Shown here: positions 34,731 through 47,257 of the stretch, piece after piece
Layout of the letters: each line of letters starts with the position of its first letter
Numbering within the stretch: position 1 is the first letter of the stretch
Assembly: GCA_019671005.1 (NCBI GenBank)
Contig: CM033752.1
Location: forward strand, 12,896,001-12,960,000
Source of the DNA: Hibiscus mutabilis
Lineage: Eukaryota > Streptophyta > Magnoliopsida > Malvales > Malvaceae
Direction of reading: 5' to 3'
DNA: 64,000 nucleotides
Notes under the pieces: model-generated
The model's database searches: none
What the model was told of the DNA's origin: nothing
Seen by the model: only the letters and a program-made list of their open reading frames with translations
Program-made: the position numbers and the translations under genes

Positions 34731-37700
34731 TGTAATACCCTAAATTATACCCTAGAAGTATTAAATCCTTGATACTTAATTTGGTAACTCAATTTAGACA
34801 TAATCCTAAGTTAATTAAGGTAGCTAGTGACTTAAATAAGAAGGAAATGGAAACTAGTGGTTCAATTAAGATGACTAAAGTGAATCAAAAATAAGTACAA
34901 GGTAATGCATGTAAAATCCTAGATAATTTAACACCTTGCCACATGTTAGATTATTAGAGATAACATGTATCTCTTAAAATTGCCACTCGGCAAGCTTGAA
35001 TCCCAAAGATGACAACTTGTTGTCATCTTCTTCATTTATCCTTCACCATTGTTACCCGAACTCAAGAGAAATAGAGAGAGAAAGAGAGAAATTTTAGAGA
35101 GAGGGGAAGAGAATTCAGCTATGAAATTGATAAGTCAAGCTTGGAGTAATCTTGATAGGATCCTTGATAGCAATGTAAGCTCTTCTCTCACCATTCCATT
35201 CGAATAGCTAGATTAAGATTTAATCTGAAATTGTTGATATTGTAATGGTATTAAAGGAGCTTTTGAAAGAACATGCATCTAGATTCATTATTTTTAACTT
35301 GAATACTAATGAATTGGATTAGTGCTTAACTGGAAATAATGCTTAGGATGCTGGAAATTGAATTAATAGTGAAACTAGTCACCTAGATGATGTAATTGGC
35401 TAATAGGGACTGTTTTGAATGAATTAAGGAATTCGGGATTGAATTGGATAAAATTAAGAGCTGGTAATGTTAGCTAAAAACAGGGGAAGACCTAGAATAA
35501 ATGTTCAATAAGTTGTATGGCTCAATTAGTAAAGAATTGATAGCTTTTAGGTGATGAATTGCCATGATAGTGAAATATGGACTAATCTGTAAAATTGGTT
35601 AAATTATGGACTGAATTGGACTTTTTAGGGACCTATCCTAACTTGAAATAACAGGGAAGGGTTAGATTGAATGACTGGATAAACGAATTGTATGAATTGT
35701 AGCTAAAATTGACTGTCTAAATATATAAATGGGCAGATTATTGAATAGGGGACTGTTCTGTAAAATCTGTAAATTTAAGGACTTAGGTAAAAAAAATTAA
35801 GGACTAAGATGGACTTGAAAAGTTAGGGGGAAAACAGGGGAAACTAAGGTAAAAAGAAACTAAATTGAACCTGGATGAATCATAGGTTAAATAGCTCACT
35901 AAAGTGGACCTAGATACAATCTGGCAGTTTCAAAACTGTAAAATTGACCCGATTTTAACTAATAAACTGTGTTGATCTAGAAAGGATAAAAATATGAGCC
36001 ATACATGGAGGAATAGGTAATTGAATTATCTTTCTAATGGTATAAACTAATCGAAATTCTGACGTATAGATTAAAAGATATAAACAGACTAGTAACTAGT
36101 GTGCAAACTGCTAGGCAGTGGCAGATTTGTTACTTGTAACAAATCTAGTGTTTGAATGCTTGTGTGAATTGAGTTTGGTATGGTTCTAATGCATGATTGT
36201 GTTATGTGAATGCTAGATTAAGATAATGGTGGAAATAATGGATAGGTATCTGGATGTAAATGAGGAATCGGGTATCCCGTAACTTCGGGATACAAGGTGA
36301 GTGTAGCTTTACTTAGGGTTAGGACTTAAGTCCTAACCAATTGCAATTGTTTACATAGTTGATATAGAATTGACATGAAATGAACCTAATTTCTATTTGG
36401 TAAATGTATAAGGGAAGGATGCTTAATTGGAAACTTGATGGTTGTTACATGTATGCTTGCTTTCTTGATAATCAATCGAATTATAGTGGAATGTACTTGC
36501 TTGGATTGTCCTGTTTGAGATTTGATATGTATACTCAAGTGTGATTGAGTTGTTGCTGCCTTCAGTGTAAATTGACTCTTGTTCATGTGTGAAAACTATT
36601 CGAATAATACTACACTATAATGAACTTGCTTGCTAAGTCATAAACACTTGATTGATGGTTTAATTGGTATTGCTTAATGCTTGAATCTTTGAATGCTTGA
36701 TTGATGATGGTTCGAATGACTTGTTTGAAACTAGAATGCGTTCTTGAATTTACAATATGTAAGCATAAAATGTAAGAAACAATTACAAGTTTTAAAGTAG
36801 CATAAGACTTCTTATGCCATAAGATACTTCCCTAATGAAGATTAAAGATTTAGAAGGTTTAAGTTGCCTACAATGGAAGTCCTTGGATCAATGGCATGAT
36901 GCATGGTATACTTGGGACTACGGTCCATGAGCCACGGCTCGGGGGGACGCCCCTTTACATGTAATAAGTTATTGGCAACAGTTGGAGGTAACGGGGGAGT
37001 TTACGGGTGGCGACATTTGGTTGGATAGTGAGAAGTTTAGGAAATCTCTTAGACCTTTATGGTCAAACACGGACCAATGTCATTCATGACCAATTATGAT
37101 CCAAGGTGAACTTGTTTAAAAGTTATGAACCTTATTGAGAAATTGAATAAGCAATTCAAGAGAGAATCTCGAACACATGAATTATATCTTGAAAATACAT
37201 AAATGATCCGACAAGAAATCTTGAATACTTGAATCGCTTGACTTGAATCCTTGAAATAACCAAATTGCTTGACATGTAATATTTAATTCTTAACACGATT
37301 GGTACTTTGTGCACTCTAATATGTGGTGTAGCAGACACCTTCTTGTTCAAGTACTTTGTGTACTCTAATACGTGGTGTAGAAGACACCTTAACATGATCC
37401 GATACTTGTGTACCTTAACACGTGACTCGATTACCTAGTCCTACTAACTACCAAGGCAAAACAAATTTCTAAACTTGTAATAAAACATGATACATGGCTA
37501 ATAAATGAGCAAATTGATACATGCAATTGAGCTTTTAGTAAAATGCAAGCATACGAATAAGATGAGATAGATACTATCTTGATTGGCTCATTGTTTGAAA
37601 AATAAATTACATTGGAAGTGGCCCTATTCGAATAAGGGGATTTGTGTCCATTGTGCTCATTGTATGATTCTTGATATAATCTTGCTTGTTTGATTGGTTG

Positions 37701-40247
37701 AGTTTGAGATTGGCTAATTGCTTGATGAGTTGCTTATTGCTTAAGGATTCATTCCCTGCTTGATTGTTGTGGTGAAAATGCTTGAACTGATGATCTTGAT
37801 TATGTGAACAAGCTTGTCATGGTTTTGATAATGGATGTTTGATGCTAGACTTGTAAGTTAAATGAATTTGAATGTAATATTGACCTAGTTGTGTTTGAGT
37901 AATACATACTAGTCTTGCTTAACAATGAATTTTTAGGTATCTTAAACCTAGCTCACTATCCGACTGGTATATGTTTGAATGGACATCATAGGTAATCAAG
38001 ATTAGAATTTAAACAAGACTAAATCTTGCCTTGTATGTATGCAACGTGATTGTTTATAAGGTTTCTTACTTGGAAAGTAAGTTGTTCAAAGGACTCTATG
38101 GTCTCAAATGTTTGGTCTAATTCAACCGAAAAAGATTTAAGTGTCCAGTCTAATTATAATCAAACTAATTAAGGTCGAATTAAGAACATGTTTGAACTGG
38201 AAATGGATAGAGTCTTTATATGATGATGGTATTCGAATGAATAGGTAAAATTGGGGTTGCCTATATTAGTCTATGGATAACATGGTTAAGTGGTATTTAA
38301 AATGAGAATAAAGCATTTGAAATAAGCTTAAAAATGATGAGCTTGCAAGAATAGGATAATGAACTTAATAACTTGAGCTAGTTTATACTTAATTGATAAA
38401 ATGTAATAAAAGGCTTCCTACTCGAATGACATGTTAGATACAAAGTTAGACTAACTTAAACTTGTAAGAAAAGGGTTATAAACTAAATACCATGTTAGAG
38501 TCATGTCCTGATGAATTAAGAAGTTTAAAATGCAACCTAGTGTAATCTGCCCAGGAAATTCTGTTCTAGGCAGCAACTTCGAAAAATCACCATAAATTAT
38601 GTAGATCGAATTAAGGGCTGAAATTTATATGGAATGAAACTTAGTATGCCTATTTTCATTATGAGAAAACAGAATTTAATTCTGATTTGTGAGCTGGAAT
38701 CTGGAAATGAAAACCTCCAGACAGTGCAAACTGTCCAGAAATGTAATTGCCCTATCTTTGAATTAGAAACTGTATTAATTGGAAAAGCATTAAAATGAAA
38801 GGTCTAAACGTTTTTAAAGAGGGTTAAATAAGCTTTCTAATGATATAAATGGTTTGAAATTCCGACGTACGGAATGAAAGTTATAAGTATTTAAGTGACC
38901 AGTGCTTATGCTGGCTGGCAGCAGCAGTATTGGTGTCCTAGACAGTTTGTGAACTTTTTGAAAACAGTTTTGGGACAGTGGTTACTGCCCTGTTATACAT
39001 GAATGAAAGTGTGCTCTTGATCTTGTTAATGAAATGGCTAATCAATGGAATTAAATTATGAAAAAGAATGTTTGGATTGTTTATCCCTTGAGAAATAAGA
39101 TACATGAAAATGATTCTTCCTCTTGTTCGAATGGAAATGATTGTATGCATGCTTGATTGGCCTTGTTCTTGTATGAGTTGTTTCTTGATTGATTCATGGT
39201 GGAAATATATTAATTGAGTTGCTTGATTGAATAACATGAATGCTTAATTATGCTTGGATAAAAACTAGCTAAATCTTTTAAGATCGTCTAAAGCCTAGAT
39301 AGGTGTTTCTTAAAATAAAGGACACATAGCTTGACAAAATTGATAACTTGAAAATCTTGCTAGACTTTAGATGCTACCTCACTAAGTACATTATGTACTT
39401 ACCACTCTTGTTTGCATTCTTCCCAAACCTCAGGTAAAACCATCCCGATCGTTACCTTGACATCGAAGTTAGCTTCCTGGATTTGAAGCAAGGCATACAA
39501 AACATGAAATATAACTTTGTATTTACCTTGATGTACTCCTAGAGGGTTGCATACTAGAATTGTGTATAAATCATATATAAGTCATGCATTTGGATTGTAT
39601 ATAAAACATGTATATAAATCTTGAGTAAATGGTTTGTAAAGCTTAAATGGTACTTGTTGGAATGTATATAAGCATATTTGGATATGAACATGTAAACACT
39701 ATGGTTGTGTCTAAGGAAAGAATGAACATGAACTTGTCTAGCTAAGGTATTTGAATTAGTATATATAACCTAGTGAAATGAATGTGTTAAAACAAACCTA
39801 GAATTGTCTAGTGTATAATACCCCATTCGAATGGAATTTGAATGTTTAAGTTAGTTCTTGATTCATTATATGCATTAAAGTCTAGACAAAGCTAATGGAT
39901 AGATGATGTTAATTCAATGAATCTAATTGGTACGAATGTTGCGCATATAGGTAAGATTATATTGAGAACTTGATTCTAGATAACGAACGAAATAGAATGT
40001 TAATAGGTAAAGAATGAAACTAGATAAATGGATGAATTAATTAATGGGTAGTGTTCGAACAGTGGCTTATTCCTTAAGTAAATGAGTGAGTTTGATTCTA
40101 GTGGTTGAATGAACTAAATTTCCTATAGGTAATATATTAAGCTAAGTTAAATGGAAAAATTTTAATTGGCCCTAAATTTCACGATTGTCTCATCTATTTT
40201 TCTCGTCGTAACACTTCTCGCTCCTAACCCGGGCGAGAGGTGTTATA
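34731..40247 (+). mobile_element. Element E: 5.5-kb solo LTR inserted in element A reverse transcriptase
   Basis: Starts TGTAATACCCTAAAT and ends GAGGTGTTATA (TG...TA, probably a mutated CA). Exact GAAAC duplications flank it (34726-34730 and 40248-40252). No primer site, purine tract or pol sequence is inside, so it reads as one LTR left by LTR-LTR recombination. Its ends and several blocks match the LTR of element F read on the minus strand. Examples are the TTAGGACTTAAGTCCTAACC block near 36320 and the CTACCTCACTAAGTACATT block near 39376. It is about 2 kb longer than F's LTR; the excess lies between about 36900 and 39370. Confidence 0.82.
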
Positions 40248-40252
40248 GAAAC

Positions 40253-41040
40253 CACCTCTGTATTGTGCTTCAAAACCTTTGAGAAAAGCAGTTGTACGCC
40301 AAGTTTTCCAGATGTGAATTCTAGCTTACTGAAGTTTCCTTTCTTGGACATATTGTCTCAGCTTCGGGAATTCAGGTAGACCCGAAGAAAATTCAAGCTA
40401 TCCTAGATTGGAAGTCACCTAGAAAATGTTGGAGAAATTAGAAGCTTCCTTGGTTTAGCTGGCTATTATAGTAGATTTGTTAAAGGATTTTCTATAATAG
40501 CAACCCCTCTGACTAAGCTATTGAGAAAATAAACCCCATTTGTTTGGACCAAGGATCAACAGAGAAGCTTTGATCAGTTAAAACAAGTCTTGACTCAAGC
40601 ATCGGTCCTAACACCTGAGTAAAAAAAGAACTACACAGTTTACAGTGATACTTCGTATCTCGGGTTAGGATGTGTTCTGATGTAAAAAGGCAAGGTTGTT
40701 GCTTATGCACGAGACAGCTCAAGCCCTATGAGATGAATTATCCCACCCACGATTTAGAACTTGTTGTAGTTGTCTTTGTATTGAATATTTGGACGCATTA
40801 TTTCTATGGAGAAAAATGTGATCTCTTTACCGACCACAAGAGCCTCAAGTATCTTCTGACTCAAAAAGAGTTGAATCTTTGGCAAAGGAGATGGATGGAA
40901 CTCCTTAAATACTATGATCTTATCATTGACTACCATCTAGGCAAGGCCAACGTTGTTGTTGATGCACTCAGCTGCAAACCTCTGTCTGCCCCTCGAGCCA
41001 TTAATGCTCACTTCCGTCTATAGAAACACCATTTTCTTGT
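40253..41040 (+). pseudogene. Element A pol, second fragment: reverse transcriptase end and RNase H
   Basis: Continues the reverse transcriptase after E with the connection domain (FLGHIVSASGIQVDPKK near 40344). RNase H follows, with YSDTSYLGLGCVL near 40640 (one break), the open stretch from 40735 with NYPTHDLELVVVVF, TDHKSLKYLLTQKELN near 40835, and the terminal Asp-Ala-Leu-Ser block near 40960. Stops at about 40282, 40322 and 40530 sit at expected Gln or Trp positions. Confidence 0.8.
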
Positions 41041-42480
41041 AACTGAACTCCAGGTTTAGTCTACCATCATATCGATAATTAAGAATTGTAGAATTAAGAT
41101 CCCGAGCTTCGAGCCCTTGTATTCAGATTGCCTAACTTTGAGAACTCTGACTTCATGGTTGATCCTGAAGGATTATTATATCTCTGTAATCGGGTTTGTG
41201 TACCCAATGATGAAATTCATTGTACTAACATTCTAAAAGAAGCTCATTCAAGTTCCTTCTCTGTACACCCGGGTTCTGTGAAGATGTATAAAGATTTTTG
41301 AGAATTATATTGTTGGCCAGGCAGCAAGCCATAATTGACTTCGTGTCTAAATGCTTCACGTGACAACGTATTTAAGCTGAGCATCGAGTCCCTACCGAAT
41401 TATTACAGCCTATTGATTTACCACAATAGAAATGGGAAAGGATTACTATGGGCTTTGTTAGTGGTTTGCCTCTAACTCCTACAAAGCATGATGATATTTA
41501 GGTTATTGCAGATCATTTCACTAAGTTAACACAATTATTACCGGTTAGAATGGATTATGGGCTTCCTAAATTAGCCGACTTGTATATCAAAGAAGTCATC
41601 CGACTCTACGGAGTACCAAAGTCTATCATTTTCAATCGAGACCCTTGGTTTGCATCTTGATTTTTTAAATCATTGCAAGAAGATCTGGGTACCAAAGTTA
41701 ATCTCTGTACTACTTTCCACCCTCAATCTGATGGCCAGTCAGAAAGGGTAATCTCGAAGACATGTTATGTATATGTGTTATTGATTTTAGGGGATCATGG
41801 GAGAAATCTCTACCTCTTATCAAGTTTGCCTACAATAATAGTTACCAAGCTTCCATCAAAATGGCCCTGTATGAGCGTTGTATAGAAGATGATGCAGAAC
41901 TCCTTTGTGCTGGTCTAAACTTGGTGAAGGAAAGATGTTGGGCCCTACTTACTTCATAAAACTGAAGAAAAGGGTTTCCATCATTCACGACTGTTTGAAA
42001 GCCATCTTCAATCGTCAAAAGTCTTATGCTAAACTTAGAAGAAGGGATATATAGTACGAGGTTGGTGAGAAAGCCTTCCTTAAAGTTTTGTAGGTGGAAG
42101 AAGATTTTGAGGTTTGGTAAAAGTGAAAGTTGAGTCCTCGATTCATTAACCCCTTTGAAATTATTAAGAAAGTTGGCCCTGTGGCATACCATTTGGCATT
42201 ACCCTCAGAATTAAGTAAGATCCATGATGTGTTCCATGTTTCGATGCTTTGAAAATACCTATATGATCCTTCGCATATTATTGAACCAGAATTTGTACCG
42301 ATCCAACTGAATTTGACCTACGAGGAGGAACCAGTTCAGATTCTTGCAAGAGAAGTTGAGAGGTTCCGCAAAAAATCTGTACCGTTGGTTAAAGTCCTCT
42401 GTAGGAGCCATACTATTAAAGAAGCTACAAGGAATAGGAGGAGACAATGAAGCAACAATACCCTCATCTCTTCGATTCGG
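41041..42480 (+). pseudogene. Element A pol, third fragment: integrase and chromodomain-like tail
   Basis: A zinc-binding region with HPGSVKMYKDF lies near 41265. The catalytic core runs from about 41450 (GFVSGLPLTP). The first Asp survives in IADHFTK, but the second catalytic position reads IFNRDP, an Asn in place of the usual Asp. DGQSERVIS supplies the Glu (about 41730). The tail after 42100 covers the Gly-Pro-Val-Ala-Tyr-His block, a DPSHIIEPE-like block and PLVKVLCRSHTIKEAT near 42385. Multiple stops and frame breaks. This is followed by the polypurine tract and 3' LTR. Confidence 0.78.
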
Positions 42481-42506
42481 GTAAAAATTTGAGGATAAAT
42501 ATTTCT

Positions 42507-42518
42507 TAAAAGGGAGAG
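42507..42518 (+). promoter_or_regulatory. Polypurine tract of element A
   Basis: TAAAAGGGAGAG directly before the 3' LTR start at 42520. Confidence 0.7.
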
Positions 42519-42519
42519 T

Positions 42520-43301
42520 TGTAACACCCCAAAAACTGGTCTAATCAGAATTAGGTTCCGGTGATCAAAAAATCTATATCAGAAAGGTACAAATATTGTA
42601 TCGATCCTAATTGTGTAATCAATTATACCGTATTGGACTCTAATTGAGTCAATTTATAAACTTCGGACCGAATTAAACTATTTGAAAACAATTTAGTGGC
42701 TAAATTGTTTTAATTGAAAGTTTGGGGGTAAAGTGTGAAGTCTAGAAAGATGAGGGACCACCCTTGTAATTTTCCCACTTTCAAGGATGAGTCACCTACT
42801 AGCTTCATCACTTCACGTGAAGTGGCATAAATTGTTGAAGAAAATATGATAATTTTAGTGGGTAATTATTATGTTATTTTTAGGGAAATTATTAAGAAAT
42901 GGAAAGATTAAAATATTATAATTCCTTCAATGGAAGAAAACCTTTTGATTGGCTTATGGAAAGGTGATAGATAGAGAAAAGATGATGATATTGGTTGGCA
43001 ATTAGGGGGGATATTATTATAGTTTTTAATATAGAAAAAGAAAAAAAATTATAAAATAAAGGTACCTTCCAATGTGGGTAAACCCATCGGATGAATATGA
43101 AAGCAAAGTAAAGTGTTTGAGACACTTTTACTTGGCTATACTTCCACCAAGACCACACCATCTTAATTCCCATCTTTCCCTCGTCTTTTCTCTCTAAACC
43201 AAGCAAGCGCTATCATTGTTATCTTCAACCTTTAGCTCAAGCAAGCCCATCCCTTGGTTGCTAAGCTTTCTTTGATTTTTATACATCATTGGATAGCCCT
43301 T
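42520..43301 (+). repeat. Element A 3' LTR, first part (interrupted by F)
   Basis: Starts TGTAACACCC and matches 121-893 of the 5' LTR with substitutions and small indels. Ends in CCCTT at the F insertion point; the LTR resumes at 54845. Confidence 0.88.
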
Positions 43302-46300
43302 TGTAACACTCCTTACCCCGGGTTGGTAGCAAACCGGTTCGGGAGCATTACCGAGTACAATACAAGAAACAACAAGGCAAGAATAGGTTAACTCATCCTT
43401 ATTATTTGAGTTACTTAACTAGCAAGTAACCAAGCAATCATTACTTATCATGTGAGCAATCTCAATTGCAAGACATTATAGGTTACAAAAAAATTCAATT
43501 AACATCATTAATCTTCCGTCATTTGAAACCTAAGAGCAAACATGCTTTCATTGTTCCTAATCTTGATACATATAACATTTCATACATAACTTACTAAACA
43601 TGATCAATTGCACATACCTTGATTCCAAGCAAGACATATGCCAAGGCTTACCATTCGGCATTTACCATTCAAACTTATAAAAACAAATATACAACATGGT
43701 ATGATCACACAAGACTATCTTATTTCACAAGCTATTCGAATGGTACAAGGCTAGGTCAATTTCTTTTAACATTCAATATATACATACCAATATTCATATG
43801 CGCAGCAAAATACTTTTCCATACATAGAATTTAAGCTCATTTCTTGGTTCACATTATCAACCAAGATCACAACATGATAAGCTCATTCAAAACAAATATA
43901 TACAAGTTCAAGTATCCAAAATGCATGCACAAGTCATTATATACATTCTAAGTGCCACCAACTAGGGGAGTACAAAACAAGTATGAACCATACTTTAGCT
44001 ATGCTTATGTCTTGCTTCGAGCTCAAGAATTCATGCTTTAGGATCAAGCAAACGATCGAATCCTTTATCCTGTGGTTGGGAAGAATGAAAACAAAAGTGA
44101 TAAGTACAAGAATGTACTTAGTGAGGTAGCAACTACCTCTAACCAATTGTTATATCAAGTTAAGAGTCAAATAGTCAAGAATGATCCTAGCTAAGGATTT
44201 CAAGGCAATCGAATAGTATGAGAAGCAAGATACAATGAATCATAATTCATGCTTTATCCATTTCAAGAAATCAAGCTATTCATGGTCACATATCAAGTAG
44301 TCAAGCATTTCATGCCTACATAACAAGAAATCAAGCAATTCATGCTTACATAACAAGAAATTCAAGTATTCAAGTTTACATATCAAGTAATTCAAGTATC
44401 AAGATTATATTAGTTCATTTGTTATCTTTTAACAAAATCTTTGGTTCATAGTTTGTCTAGGTAATTGAGTCTCCAACCAACTGTCCCCACAAGATGTACC
44501 ATAGTACTGGTCAACCATCTTACTCTCACCAAAGGCCACATGCGTACCCTCCCTCTATCGCTAATTAAGGGCCTTAGCCCAGGACCGTAGTCCACCCTGA
44601 CACAATGAGCTCTAGACTCTAAGGCATGCCCTTCTACCTATTCAACTAGCAACCAAGGTTGTTTGATTACACTTTATTTATTTAAGGATTTCAAGCTTTT
44701 CAAGTTCAATAATCAATTCAAGCAAGGTATAGCAACATTATGCTTTAGCCCTTAGGCCAATTGAGCCTTAGTTCATCATTTTGCAATTTAAATGGTTATT
44801 CAAGTAAACATTTTACATATACCATCTTAGGCATCAAGCAAGATCTTTATTTTATGACTTAATTCATGTTATCAAGTATTTTCATCATAGAAATCCATAC
44901 AAGCAAGCATTTGATGGTTCACACCCAAGGCATCAAGAATCAAGAATTTACACCATAGAGAACTATCAAGCAAGCATTATAATAAGTCATATTCAAGGCA
45001 TGGAATCATACATTTGTTTTCACTTTTCTTTCTAATTAATTTATCAATTTGTATGCTATTACTTAATCACAATTTTAGTTTAGTTCAATCTTCCCTTTTA
45101 TTCATATTCAAGTTAAATTAATATCATTAACATGGCATATCAATGGCAAGAAGATAGTCATGCATATTTGGTTAGGACCTAAGTCCTAACCCTATTGTAA
45201 ACTACACTCACTATACTCCAAGCCAGCTTATTTGTCTTGTATCCAAATCCCCTTGTTTTTAGCTTTCGAATGCTCTACTCTTTCTTACTCCACAAGATTT
45301 ACTCCTTGCTCTAACAATTAATACAAGTAAATACATGTCAAACAAGGTACATTGAGCATAATAATTACCCATCTCAAGCAGTCAAATGTGTTTACAAAAT
45401 CACTTATATATCAAGGCAATGCAATCCCTTAACATGCATATTTTTATATATACTTCACAAAGCAGTGTACTAACTTTTATATCAATGCAAAACAGTCCCC
45501 ACATTAGCATTTATTAATAGATACTTCAAAATAGTCCCAAACACTTTTACATGGATGCAAAATAGCCTTTTACTCATAATCACACCAATACATGCCCGAA
45601 ACAATGTAGCATCTCTATTAATTTATACACAACAATAGCAATGATCTTCTTATACACATTTGTATTCAAATTAGTCACATATTGCAAAAATAGTCCTTAA
45701 TTATATATACATATAGAACCATCCCTTGTTTTTAATTTATTCAAATTACTACCTGCATTGCATGAAGACGGTCCTTTTTAATTTAGATTTTCTAAAACAG
45801 CCCACGTGTTTCCTTAAGCATCTAAAAAAAACAATCCACCAGGGCAATTCAAAACATAACACAGAATCAAAATTCATGGAATTCATTACTATGTTATCCA
45901 AGTTATCTTATCACCCTATGAAATTTACCTACGCACAAACATATATAGATTTTTGATCCCATCATAGCCTAGACACATGGATGACAAAACACATATACAT
46001 AATTCTTTAAGTTGCATGGAACATCCAATTATTCAAGGAGAATTTCCTAACATAAATTCAATCTCTCAAGCCAACACTAACATGGCTTACATGAGGTGTT
46101 CTCCTATGTTCTTCAATCCGAATTCTAAAGTAAGAAAGAACAAGATTACTTACCCAAACCTTCAAGGAGAATCAAACAACACCCACAAATATACCTAGTT
46201 CAAGCAATTCTCTTCTGAGATTCCATGGCAATCAAGCTTGGCCTTCTCACTAAGTGTTTCAGTTTTCCTAAGGGAGGAAGATAAGTCTTTGGGATTGTTA

Positions 46301-46562
46301 TCCCAAGTGGATGACCCCTCCTTTCATGGCATCTCCATCACGTGCCATGTGGACAAGTCCTCACTAAGGTAGGTTTTTACCATTCAAACATTTTGTTTTA
46401 TTCATTAATCATTTTAGTCCCTTCTTAAAAGGCCACTCAAGTTTTTCTTAATTATAATTTGGTCCTAGAGTACTTAATAAGTCTTTTCGGTTTACAAATC
46501 TATAGCAACTTAACTTAGGGTACAGGGTAGTATTCTCTTAGGCTATGATTTAGGGTATTACA
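43302..46562 (-). repeat. Element F 3' LTR (left copy, 3261 bp)
   Basis: Pairs with 51577-54844. Contains a 30-base tandem repeat at 44265-44400 and no convincing gene. The small open frames inside are not conserved with related LTR E. Confidence 0.9.
44265..44400. repeat. 30-base tandem repeat, about 4.5 units, in element F LTR
   Basis: Units start at 44265, 44295, 44325, 44355 and 44385 with exact 30-base period. They read AAGAAATCAAG..., AAGTAGTCAAG..., and end ACATAAC or ACATATC. The partner LTR has the array at about 52551-52690. Confidence 0.75.
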
Positions 46563-46564
46563 AT

Positions 46565-46577
46565 TCTCCCCCTCTTA
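46565..46577 (-). promoter_or_regulatory. Polypurine tract of element F
   Basis: On the minus strand this reads TAAGAGGGGGAGA directly before the 3' LTR. Confidence 0.75.
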
Positions 46578-46583
46578 AAATAA

Positions 46584-47094
46584 ATTTACCCTCGAATTTA
46601 CCTGAATCGAATAGGTGAAGATATTGCTTCCTCATGATTTCTTCAGATTCCCAAGTTGCCTCTTCTATCTTGTGGTTTCTCCACAAGACTTTGACAAGAG
46701 GAACAGTTTTGTTCCTGAGTTTTCAAACTTCACGATCAAGAATCTGGACTTGTTATTCTTCGTAAGACAAGTCATGATTCAACTCTACTTCTTCAGGCTT
46801 AAGGATATGGGATGGGTCAGACCTATATCTTGGGACCATAGACACATAAAAGACATTATGAATCTTGTCAAATTCACTGGGAAGAGCCAATTGATAGGCC
46901 ACTTGCCCAATCCTTTCAATAATTTCAAACGGACCAAAAAATCGAGGACTGAGTTTCCATTTTCTTCCAAACCGAAAGACTTTCTTCCAAGGGGACACTT
47001 TCAGAAAGACTTTGTCTCCAATATTGTATTGGATGTCTCTCCTTTTTAAGCCTACATAGGCTTTCTGTCTATCAAAGACTTTGTCTCCAATAAA
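46584..47094 (-). pseudogene. Element F pol C-terminus: post-integrase and chromodomain-like tail
   Basis: Read leftward: SPWKKVFRFGRKWKLSPRF (from about 46998), then FEIIERIGQVAYQLALPSE, DPSHILKPEEVELNHDLSYEE and a stop. After it come KLRNKTVPLVKVLWRNH and EEATWES (about 46715-46655), ending near 46590. The chromodomain-like signature is well kept, with two stops at positions where Gln and Arg or Trp are plausible. The right end adjoins the captured LTR fragment. Confidence 0.82.
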
Positions 47095-47257
47095 TGCAAC
47101 ACCCCTTACCCCGAGTTAGTAGCAAACCGGTTCATGAGAATTACCAAGAAATAAACAAGCAAGAACGAGGCAAGAATAGGTTAACTCATCCCTATTAGAT
47201 AAGTTACTTAACTAGCAAGTAACCCAGCAATCATTACTTAACATGTAAGCTATCTCA
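47095..47257 (-). repeat. Captured LTR end (U5-like) fragment inside element F pol
   Basis: Starts TGCAACACCCCTTACCCCGA and matches the first 160 or so bases of the F LTRs (43302 onward) with several differences. It sits between integrase and chromodomain sequence, with no target duplication evident. On the minus strand the junction reads GTTGCATTTATTGG, close to the normal LTR-primer-site junction GTTACATTTAATTGG. Confidence 0.8.

Noticed and set aside
44265..44400. Regular 30-base repeat considered as a CRISPR-like array
   Set aside because: Units are directly adjacent with no unique spacers, and the setting is a plant retrotransposon LTR.
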